Origin: Dendrophyllia cribrosa
Taxonomy: Eukaryota; Cnidaria; Anthozoa; Scleractinia; Dendrophylliidae
Assembly (NCBI GenBank): GCA_024195265.1
Contig: JAJLRJ010000006.1
Span: forward strand, 17,313,639-17,377,638
Length of the DNA: 64,000 nt
Direction: 5' to 3'
Shown here: positions 13,101-25,100 of the stretch, piece after piece
Numbering within the stretch: the stretch's first letter is position 1
Layout of the letters: every line of letters starts with the position of its first letter
The notes under the pieces: model-generated
What the model was told of the DNA's origin: nothing
The model's input: the letters and a program-made list of their open reading frames with translations, nothing else
Databases searched by the model: none
Translations under genes and position numbers: made by a program

Positions 13101-16100
13101 GGGTTGGGCTATGACTCGGGCCAGCAAGAGATCATGCTGCTCGGCAAATCCTGGAGATGGCTCGACTATCCCTAACAGACCATCACCACACATAGCCCCC
13201 TTAACTTTAGCATGCAACACCATTTCATGTCTACCAGGCACAACAACAGTCTCCGCCAAACTTATCCTAAAAACTTTGCTTGCACCACTTTTACCCTAAG
13301 TCCTACCACCTTGTCCTTTATTTTAATTGTTTGGGCCTCAAAATCAATTTTACAATTATGTTTGCTAAGAAAATCAATTCCGAGCAAACAATCCTGGGTT
13401 ACATCTGCGGCAACCAATACTGAATGGACAACATCCACCCCATTGACACAAATGTGCAACTCACATTTCCCCTTAATGTCTAGAGGTTGGCCATTCGCCG
13501 AAACTACCGGTTCACCAACAAAACTTAACTTGAAATTATTTTGGGACCTATTAAGCACCCGTTGATGTACTAGAGTCACTGCTGACCCAGTATCAATCAA
13601 CATTTCTACAGGTTCCCCTCCAACTAGCCCAGGCACATACACTGCAGTGTCACTAGAAACACTATGTATACTCGAAAATGAATTCTCGACCTTATTACTA
13701 ACACTCGATTCAGAAGTTTCTTGGGTCATTCCGACTTTCCCGACCGACGCTTGACCCGCGGCGCCGATCACGTCGAGTTTCCCTGCTGCTCCTTGGGTTT
13801 TTGTTTACATTCCGCTATGAAATGGCCCTTCTGGTGACACCGGAAGCAACGCCGTTCTCTGCGGTTCTTTTGTTATTGGGACCCTCGGTCCCAGTCTCCG
13901 ACCGTTTTGTTGTTGTCTGCTCGAGCCGTTCGCGTTTCCATCCCCGTTGGATTCTTGGCGCTGAACGAGCTGGACCATCTGTTCCATGGCCGCTCTATTC
14001 TGCCGCAACAACTCTACGAGGTCACTGTTTTGTTCACAAGACGGCTCTTGAACTACCCGAACTTGACGACCTTTGCTCCTCCGAGACTCCGCTTCGAGCA
14101 TGGCCTCTAGTTGTAACGCACGACTGACAGCTTCATCGAGCGTTTTGGGACCGGACTCACGCACTTTCATGCGGATTTCGCGATCTTCCAACGCATCGAC
14201 AAACTGGTCCTTCGCGAGGCTGTCCTGTAGGGATTCGACCGCTTCTGGATAGGCCTTCTTTACGAGCCTACGTAAAGAACCCGCTAAGTCAGGGAGCTTT
14301 TCGTCCCGCTCGCGACGTCTCCCTCGAAACTCCGCTTTATGTAGCTCGATTCGCTCCTGGGGGACGAATTTCTCTCGAAGTGCTTTCTTAAACTCGTCAT
14401 AATTCCCCCGCACGACCGAAGATAAACTTTGTAGCTGGAGCAACGCAGCTCCTCGCATACGAACGGCTAAAAACTGTGCTTTCCGCTCGTTATTCCAGCC
14501 GTTAAGAACTGCACAATCTTCAAAATGCGAGACCCACGAATCCCAGTCTTCGTTCTCGCCCGCTGCGAACGATTCGGGCATAACTATAGGCCTTAAACTA
14601 CCCGATTGCGACGGAGCAGTAGCGCCTGTACTAGAAGTAGGAGGACTAGTATTTTCCCCCTCAGTAACCATAATTTTAGCTTAGAAAATTTACACAAAAC
14701 TCTACCAAGTGCTACACGATAAACCAGAAACGCAACCTAGCAAATCCCGCAAACTCAATTGCGACAAACAGCTTCCCAACAACTTATCGACAACAAAACA
14801 CTACTTATCTCCAAGGATTGCCGAACTGCTTCGATCCTTGTGCCAGTGTTCCACGAAGACTTGGATCTATCCCGCCGCTAGCCACCAGTGTTGTAAACGG
14901 GAGGTATCGTGGCCGAATTCCCAGATAAGCGTCGACTGCTTGCAAGCCTTGGTTGGTTTTGGTTTAACAGCACAGAGTCAGGACACGACTCAACTTGTGT
15001 ATGATCACACTAAAAACTACAACTTTATTGCTAAATCAATGTCCTTATATACATATTGTTGGTTAGCTATACGTGATTAAATATACAAGAGAATATATGA
15101 GGTTTCTATTCTGGTAAACAACTTAATTAAGACGTAGGCACAATACATACGTAATTCCTGTAGAACTAGGCGTAAGCTGGGAGTTTACATCAACATATCC
15201 CACGTATACTTAAGGTGTTGGGAGGCACTAGTTTTCTACGAAATTCCTGCGGAAACCACGAAGTACATTGGTACATTCTAGCTTTAACATGCAACACGTA
15301 ATCAACATACTTTCATGCTTGCTTTAACAACAATGATCATATTTCCGGTTCAAATTATGCAACATGTAATCAGTCTATTATTGGTTCAAGATCAACAGAT
15401 CACGTTTCGTTGATCTAAGTGTCACGATTTCTTGAACTTTACTACACATGTGTAATAAACTGGTTATCGGAAACAGGGACAGATATGCAAATGAGAATTC
15501 ACTTACTAGCTCGCGCCTTCCATCAGCTGTAAGCTTTTGTCACTAAATGTTTTAAATTAATTTTGTTATGAAATCAATGCATTGCATAACAAGAACAATG
15601 TGAATCCAGCATTTACAATAACTAATTTATTGTAAACAAATAGGAAGAACAATAACCTTAAAAAGATAATTTTGCATTTGGAGACCTTTGATGAATAAAC
15701 CAAATTTATGTCTTTCATGTCTTAGTGTAACAGTACAAATAAGATTGAAATAGGAGAGAACTGACACGGTTATGTGCTAAAGGTCAACATCCATATGTTG
15801 TCAGTGGATCCGATCTGTTCCTCAAGTGAAAATTGTCGAAAATATATCCTTGCGTTCTTCTCCTAAACAGAATATGTAGACCTTAAACAAGGCTGCAAAT
15901 AATTTTTGTCTATAAGCAGGTCATTTGTCAGTCCAAGGACAAGTTTTGACCTGACAAGAAGCCAGTCTGGTCGGACAAAAATTTTCTTTGTCATTAGAAA
16001 TTAAAAAAGAGTCATTAGAGACATTTTCATTCTGTATTTCAATATAGACGGTGACCCTTTGTCAGAATGTTGGTTGCAAATTCAAATGGCTTAAAATTAA

Positions 16101-19100
16101 TGTCAACTGAGTGAAAAATCAATGCTAGCACTAGAAACAGCACCTTTACATTAAATCAGGTATTATTTACCTGTTGATAATCGACAAATTTAAAAATGTT
16201 TATATTATTGGCGGAAAACATATTGGCACCACACCCCTAGTCACACAAACACCTGTAAATTTTAGGAATTTTGAAATCATGATTTCTCAAAGAAATTGTG
16301 ATATATTGCCTTGAATGTTTTTCTCATTTCTATTAATTATTTTAATCCAAGCTCTTTCTTGCTATGTCAATGAGATTGATTTTAAATTTTGTTGCCATTT
16401 AGAGAAGGGTCTGTTACATCTTGCCATGATATAAATTAACTAAAATGAAGAAAGTTTGTGTTTTATGGAGAATCAGAATGTGTCTGTATCTTCCTCTTCA
16501 CTTCTGAAGAGTCATCTCTTCAGATTCCTCAGATAAACTGACTTCATCAGAAGAATCTTCTTTTAGAAGAACACATTTTGATGACCTCTGCTTATAGACT
16601 TTCCTGGACTGTTTAAAACTCACAGTAACATTCAGAGACTTGAAAATTGGCCTGATTACATGAATTCTTCGACTTTTGAAAGCAAGTTTCCGGGCTCAAT
16701 TAAATAGAAAATTTGTGTAATTAGATTTAATGCAACATGTTGAAATCTGATAAAATAACTCTCCTTCGCGTAGCAAAAGTTTTAAGCAAATGGAAGGTAG
16801 TTTTTAAATTGAAGTTGTAAACTTGAATTGAAGTTATTTTTGGAATTGGAAGTTGCCGTGATTACAAAGCATGACTAATTTTTACATTCACCCTTTTGAG
16901 TTTTCACAAAATCATGACTGTGGTAAGATCAGTGCAGCGAGTCGGAAACAATATTTGAACCAAAGACGTAAAAAATAAAATAAAGAGCTACAAAGCTGAT
17001 TTGTGATCATACTAGATAAACCTGCAGACTTGAAATGGATTTTAATACGCATTTTACCGCATATCTGTGTTGAAATAATAAAATTTTACCCTTCTAGTTA
17101 TCGTAGGTTTACGTGGCCTAGTGGCGTGGTTCATGTTATAGTAGTCAGGCAGCTTGCGTTCAAATCTCGCCATGAACCTTTTTTTGCGTTCTTGAAAAGT
17201 CGTTACGTTTAATTTAAAAAAAAAATTATATCGAAACGTGTCAGTATAAACACATACATGTAAGCTTACTGCAATACTGCGTAAAGCATTACCATTAATA
17301 TTTTCTTATTCAAGGGTTGGCTCACAGGAGCCTTTGATTGTTAATAGATCAGACACCAGAGGCATTTATTACAAACTTAGAACCTTTAAGGGGTTGAAAA
17401 AATATTATGACCCCTCAAAGGTTCTGACTTTGTAAACTTTATTATAAGGTGTCTCCCTACGGGAGTAGGTATATTTGTATAGCCATGGGCATCCTGATAA
17501 TGCCAGCTTTAGCAATTTTGCATGGGCACAAGTGGGCAAAGACAAAAAAAAACTAACGGTGGATTTCTTAGGTATTAAAATTCCTTTTGAATTTTTCCAA
17601 AACTTGCAAATTTTGAGATACAAATTCTACCTTTCACATAACATTTTATCTTTTTAGGACAAATTCTGTCAAAGCAATTTAGTTTAAATGTAAAATATAT
17701 GTTGTAGTTAAAATTTTTCAATAGGTAATTTTTTCTAACTAGGTATTTTTCCTATTAAAAAACAACAAGATAAAAGTACCCACCTCTCCCTAATTCTCAT
17801 ATTACCCCCCTGATGCCATACTTAGTCTACTACCCTCTATCTACATGTACCCCCTGGAATATCTGCAGTGAAATTATGAAATAAAGAATTTTTTATAGGA
17901 CTTACCTGGAGCTGAGATCTCTTCCTTCGGACGACCACACAGGACAAGGCTGACAAATGGCTTAACAAACTTCTTTGTATTATTGCTTATTTTTGGTCCC
18001 AGACTCCCCCGACCAACATTTAATCTATGCAAAACTAAAAGTAGTCTTCTAAGAATGCCCATTTTTATTATTTTGTTGTTTTACTCTCTAACTGTAATAA
18101 CCCTATTAACAATTTCCAACAATGACCGTAACATAAAGCTAACTCTTAACCCTAAGCCAACTCTAACACTAAGCTAACCATAACTTTAACACAAAACTAA
18201 CCATAACCCTAACACAGAGCTAACCATTGCAGATAACCTAGGTTTTATGTCAAATAAAGAGACAGGTAAACTACTGTATGTAGGTAAAAAATAACCTAGT
18301 TAAAAAATATTTCACTAGAACTTCAAAAATTAGAAAAAAAATACCTAGTGAATAAAAAATTAACCTAGTGAAAACACAATGTACATTATACAGTAAATGT
18401 TCACTTACCGGTAATTATGACAAAATACTTTACTGTACATTGCACAAGCTGTGAGGTTTGAGTAGTACTTTTCAGACAAAAACGTCTACCAATAAACACT
18501 GGAAACGTGAAGTGCCGGTATTGCAAACTGCTACTTGTAGAGTCAGAAACAATTATACATGTACATGTACAAGCATTTGTTTATGTTTGTGTTCTTTTTC
18601 CAGGTTTTACTCCACTAATGTATGCGTGTGAGAGTGGTAATGCTGACTGTGTCAAGGTGTTGCTGGAGAATGGAGCATCAGTTAAATGTTCTGTGAGTAT
18701 TAATAGTTATTATGCAGGGATTAAACATACACATTGATCTACAGCTGTATGCTACATATTTACTCAAATAAACACTCCCTCGCATTCAAGGTGGTTTAAT
18801 ACATGTATAAATACAACTTGTTTCATCACATGTATGTACAATGTAAGTTGCACTTGCATAAAAGTCACACTAGGCAATGTTTTGTGCTTCTTGGCTCGTG
18901 TAAAATTAATTGGGATTTTCTGCAATCATTTCCTGCATTCCGAAAGAGATGTTCTTGCCAATTAATTTGCTTATTTTCAGTGTAGTGTTTTGTTTAAGAA
19001 ACAGTTCAGCTGCTTGTGTTTGGACCCAGTTAGAAATAAGTTTTTGTTTTCTCCCACCAGGACAGCCATGGCACATCAAGTCTCCATCTGGCTGCCATGT

Positions 19101-22100
19101 CTGGAGACACTCAGTGTGTAACACTTCTGCTCAACTCTGGACACCAAGTCGATTGTGTGGACCGCTATGGATGGCCTCCGCTTCTGTATGCGAACTTCAA
19201 GGCTCATGAGAGCTGCGTTTTAGCACTGATGAAACCCAAACCAGAGCAAGTGTTTGTGCTGGGAGAGTTGCTGAGAAGAGCACGAAATGAGGTGGAGAAG
19301 AAGAGAACTGTTAAGGTAGAGATGACTTTTTGATCACGACAACTGTTATTTTACATTTTGAGATTAGATTACAATCATTGTCAAAAGTTGTTGGAACACC
19401 CTTCCCCTGTCCCCTATACCAATGTTGGATGACACAATAAATGCGCATATTTTTTTAAATTTTTCCAACAACATTGAAAGATGGGGAGGGAGGGAACCAC
19501 CATTTGCACACCATCCAGCACATAGTGTTCCAATGTTTTGTCAGGCTACATGTTAATTTAATGAATTATATATCACTTTTTACATTTTTAGATTATAGGT
19601 TTACATTGTTTAGACTGAGGTTGTTTTCACCCACATACACTGTATTAAGCAGTTTGTTTTTCTGGCTTTAAGAGCAACAAGATGACCAGAGATACGATGT
19701 TGCACAGAATGCCAAATGAAATACAACAATCTTTAATTAACTGAGTTACAATGTATGGGGAAAGAATACTTTAAAAAATTAGAGAACTCTGACAGTATGC
19801 CTCTTCCATTTTGGTGTGCCACTTTGGTACTCCAACATGGTGGCCAAATTTGAAATAATATTGTATTGTATTGTACAGCAAAATTTTCTTTGTAATCATT
19901 ATTGTTTATGTTCATTTCAAAGGTTCAAAACTCCTCCAATTTGATCCTCACTTTAAAAAAATGCTTATTGTTGTTTCACACATTCAGACACTCAGCCTTA
20001 TCACCAAAAATTCTAAAGCCAGTGTTCTCACCAGCATTTTGCCTTGGGGAGTCGCAGGGCCCCCTCTGCTGAAAAATAGGGGCCCTGTAAGAATATTAGA
20101 GGGACAAATTACTCCCTCACTCCAAAAGGTCTGTTACATGAAGTACCTACCTGATCCAACATGGCGAACAAGATGTTTACGATTTGATAGCGATGCTTAC
20201 GCAAACCTTCACCACTTACATGTGACCAACGAGGGTAAAGGCAATAAAATTAAAGGCTTTAAATTTTTTGATAAATGTTTTTATTCATTTGAACAAGCAA
20301 AATGCTGGGGTGTTCAATTGACCATTAAACTACTCATAAACATTCAAAAGTCCGTTTGACTCGAAGCTTGCTCCTGCGCCCTAACGGGCACATCTTCTTG
20401 GCTTTTGGTGCACCATCTCAATTTTTTTTTTTTGCGGGAATCCCGCAAGGCCGCGACCTGGTGAGAACACTGTAAAGCTACACATTTTTATTATTTTGTT
20501 GAACCATTGAATTAGGGATTTATTATTTGAGTGAAATGCCATTATTATAGCTTCTGCATCTTCAAACCATGATACTAAAGTGTAATATGACAAGCTACTG
20601 TGTAATACGCTCAGATATTTTGCATATTTTGTAAAATGATTTCACATACAGTCAAATTATTAATAATAAACTCTTATTCTCCCCAGGTTGTCAAGAATGT
20701 GCTTGTGTCTCTAGCCAACCATGATGCCTACTACACAGTGTTTAATGACTTCATTCGACAAAACCCCGAAATGCTTGAAGAAAACAACTATGGTCTGCTT
20801 CAGCACACATGGAGGGCCATCCTGGATTTTGACAACAAGAGAAGGTGGTTCCTCAAGAAGCTGTCCCAAATCAGGTTGGCATTTACTCTAATGCCATATA
20901 ATGTTAATGAAAATATATTCAAATTTTATAAATATATATACAGATGTGCATGTAATATGTAAATAAATGAAATGGGTCGTTCTACAGTGTACATGCAATT
21001 GGAAGGCTGAATAGTTGCTCTACCAAAATTTCATTTTTCCAAGCCTTTTTGTCATTATGTTAGAGTAGAAAGGGTCCACAATGCATGTATAAATAATTAT
21101 ATAATAGTTATAATCTAATATATATAACATTATACAAGGTGTATATGTTGTAGGTTAAAATTATTTTAGGTTAAAATTATTTCAAACTAGGTTAATTTAT
21201 ATTTTCCTTTGTCTGAGGTTATGTAAATGAATCTGGGACAAAGGAAAATACAAAATTAATTAACCTAGTTTGAAATAATTTTTAACCTAAAATAATTTTA
21301 ACCTACAACATACTCATCACTGATCTGCCGTTACTGAACATTTTCTATTAATATTGACTATAAATTTATTGCACCATTTCAGAGGAAGTTTGTACAGCTG
21401 GTCATATGAAAGTTTATCTCTAGACATTGACAGAGAGAATGTACTGGGAAGTGCCATGAACCAGATCGGAAGAATACTGGGACATGCACTAAGGAACAGA
21501 TCACTCCACGTCACTTTCAAGAATGAGCCTGGTATGTTGGTTTCTTGATTCACCAGTACTGGTCAGCGGTACTTTAGTGACAGGCATGCTCTGCAGGCAT
21601 GTTGTTGTCAGATTTCCTTCCTCGTGTCTGTGTGTTCTCAGTAGCTTGTAATCACACAGTTAATAATAGCCATACATGTACGTGTACCAGCATTATCAAT
21701 CATGTCAATGATCTACCATTCCTTTTAATACTCACTGGCAATACATAGATAATATTATTATTAGAACCTTGTTAACATAAAATAATTCCAACAGGCCATA
21801 AAAATGCGCTTGACAATGTGTCAATAATATTGACATGGCCATAGTCACGGGTTAGGGTGAGATTATTGTTCTTCACACTTTAAAATTAGCTTTCCATAGT
21901 TAGTAGTAGAATACAAATCGGAAAGAATGACACAGCTTGCAGTAAAACAAGAACATGACCAAACAAGTCAACAACAACAACAACAATTTATTCTTTGTTC
22001 AATAATACAAGGGTTGGGTGGTTTGGTTCGCCCTGCAAATAGCTGGAAAGCTAATCATGGCGGGGCAAAACAAGTACATGAATAACACAAATTATCTAAT

Positions 22101-25100
22101 AAAATCAAAAACCTTATACCTGTACCATTACAAAGCCTTGCAGATTGCATTAAAAATAAATAAAACGCAGAAGTTAAGTGGTCTAATTAACACGGCACTT
22201 ACTGACGTACAATGCGTTAAGACAAGGAGTCTCTGACTATAGCAAGTGTATCTATGTACCTACTTTATTAATAATCATGGGAATTTGAATATAGTCATCC
22301 TCCTTTTTCTAAAATATCAAATAATAATTTGCGGAGAACTCTTTTGAAAGCATTCTTAGGAAGATCCATTATATAGTGTGGTATCTTATTCCACAGCTTT
22401 ACTCCGAGCTGAGAGAAAGAATCATCTTTCATTGACTTGCTCAGCATTAAAGTTCCCTTTGGTTCTTTGGTGTACTTTTTGTTCTAATTTATTTCTTATC
22501 ATGTAATAATTTGTTTTTCACAACAGGTATCTGCACCGGCCCTAAGAGGGAATTCTTTGCCTCCTTCTGTAAAGATGTTATTGATCCTAAACGAGGCCTC
22601 TTTATTGCCACAGATGATGCTCAGTACAGGTTAAAGTTAATTCTTTAAAGTTATCGAAATGTATAACTGTTGCAGGTAAAATCCGGTTTCAGATTGAATG
22701 AATATTCAAGCTACATCTAGGTTAAATGTGTACCCAGTGTTCAATCTATGTTTGTAGGTAAGGTAATCTACTGTAACTATCACACCACTGGCTACATGAC
22801 TGTATCTTTGTGCTGGGGGTGATGGTTCATTTTTTTTTTTTTTGTTAAGGTTAATAATAATATTTATTGATTTGTATTGCACAAATATCAATCCAGGGAA
22901 AGAAATTTTCATCTGCGCATTACATCGACTCAACAAAATCCTAAAATCCTAGTACATATTCCAATTAATTCTTATTCTTAAATTCTAAAATTAAACAACA
23001 AGGTTAGGGTTAGCCTACCTACATGTAGATTGGATACTGGGTACTCATTTAACCTATATTGAATACATATTCAACCTGAGAATGGATTTTACTTGCAACA
23101 TAACTACATGTACATGTAAAGATACACTGCATTACAGGAATTTACTAGCATGCTGATGTCCCTTCTTACATCAGCCACTTTGTAATCACATCCCTGCATA
23201 GTCTCTGATAATTACACATATAATTATGCTCAAAGGAATTAGAAATTATGGTGCATCTACATCTTAATAAAATACAGTATACATGTACATGTGCATGAGG
23301 GCCAATGTCAAGTCAACCAGAAACACATTGCTCCATTTTTGTTTTGTACAATGTATGCTTTGGCCTCTCATATTCTAATTTTGAAAGGAGGGTTTCAATA
23401 TATATTTAATATGTTGTGGATCAAATTTTTCTGTGGTTTAAATAATTTTAAACCAGTTTAACTTCTATTTTCCTTTGTCTCAGATTCATTACCATAATAT
23501 TCTGACTTGAAGAAAACAAAAATCAAACTGGTTTTGTTTGAACCACAACATATATTACTTTGACAGGGCAAAAAGTAGGATCTTGACTTCAGGAGGTGGT
23601 TAAATTAACAGATTATTTCATTTTTATGCCACACAGCCCAGTACCGAATGCATACTTTGCTAAACATGTCAACAATGGGGTACAGATGGATCCTTCACAG
23701 AACACAGCACATCATACAAATGATACCACAATTAATAAACAGGAACAACCAACAAATGAGCCCACAGACAAACAGTTGATGTCAGCTTTAACAGAACAAT
23801 GTCAGTCTACAATGGATGAATTGGTGCCTTTGACGACTCAAGAAGATACAGTAAGTGAGCATACCGCTGATGTACAAGATTATCTGTCCAATGAGCTCTC
23901 AGACGATGAGTTGATATCATCACTGTCGCAAACTGAACAGCTTTCCACTGCAACAGCAAATGACAAACAAGCGATCATTTCTGAGGGTGTAGTTAGTCCG
24001 TCAATGAACAGTAATATTTGTGAAACTCAGAATTCATTTGAAAATATTACCACAAGTCAGCCAGCAGTGGAACAGGCCAATTTGAGTGGGTACATTTCAG
24101 AAGAGAGAATGGTGGTAGATGATGCAGTTGAAGGTACCAGTACATGTAACAATGCTGATGATGAAAATATGACCCAAGTGTCACTGCAACCAACATGGAT
24201 ATCTTGTGTGGTGAGTAAGATAAGCCCTTTCATATCCAAGAGCACTTGTAAACAAATTCTCAAATCTATTTTCCAAAATATCAGAAAACAAATGACAACA
24301 CTGGGAGATACTGTGTGCAGCTTTTGTTAGAATGGTTGTACACTAGAGGAACCTCTACTGCAAGTGGGTGTGTGGAAACCACAATCTTAACGTACGTCAG
24401 TGTGCAGAATGACAATGCTCCCTAATCCTTCAAGCTGCAATGTGAATTTAGGAAATATTCACTAATGGTCAAATGTCTTGATGTTTAAACAATTATTACT
24501 ACATGTACAAAAACTACGGCCATCTCAGTAATGAGAATTTGAATGTTGAAATTAGGGATTTTAAAAAGGTTAATCCACCCTCAGGAATGGATGAATGGAT
24601 GGATCGACAACCGTTATTTTAACACGATAAAAATTTAAGCTACAGAGCTTGTGGGGTCGTGTGTAACATAAAATAACAAAATAATACAATGTAATAATAA
24701 GTAATAGTAAAAACTTAAAAATGCTGCTAGTCTAGCAGTGCCCGAGTGCCACAGGCGATTAGCTTTTGTCCTTGGACGACAAGGAAAAGAGTTTTTGCAC
24801 ATAGTTTAACTGCTGGGCACCCTAAATTTCATAGTTGAACTCCCTTTGGGCTCCCTATAACTCTTAAAGCACAGCCTTGACTCTAGCCTGTGAACATGAC
24901 TTATTTTTAGGCCCAACCGTAAACAGGGGGGCCTGTTCACAGGCCAATCTGTACCTGCTTGTGATGATTATTTTTTACGCTTTTTTACAGGAGCAGAGTA
25001 ATGGTGATCAGTCCATCATAAAGCTGTCTTTGCGCTCCAAACTCAAGCAGCTTCGTTTCATTGGTCGCATGGTAGGATTTGCTGTTTGCCAGGACCTCCT

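Larger units (their letters stand above)
9143..15446 (-). mobile_element. Ty3/gypsy-type LTR retrotransposon, young insertion
   Basis: This is a full-length 6304-bp element inserted antisense into intron 3 of the ligase gene. Identical-length LTRs (558 bp) start TGTTGTAAAC and end TTTACTACA. They differ at a single base (9175 G versus 14921 C). The flanking CATG (9139-9142 and 15447-15450) is the target duplication. Internal order on the minus strand is gag, protease, reverse transcriptase, RNase H, integrase; integrase after RNase H defines Ty3/gypsy (Metaviridae-like) elements. A polypurine tract abuts the 3' LTR. Coding frames are broken or shifted as described in the gag, protease and pol entries. 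Confidence 0.93.

Noticed and set aside
9832..14127. Numerous plus-strand ORFs opposite the retrotransposon
   Set aside because: They are shadows of the minus-strand gag, protease and pol frames and show no domains.
18115..18240. TAACCCTAA-like tract suggesting a telomere
   Set aside because: Units are irregular (mixed AACATAAAGC, AACACTAAGC) and lie inside an intron.
19871..20359. 162-residue ORF in ligase intron 5
   Set aside because: It runs from flanking intron into a hAT-like MITE, has no domain, and exons 5 and 6 join in phase without it.
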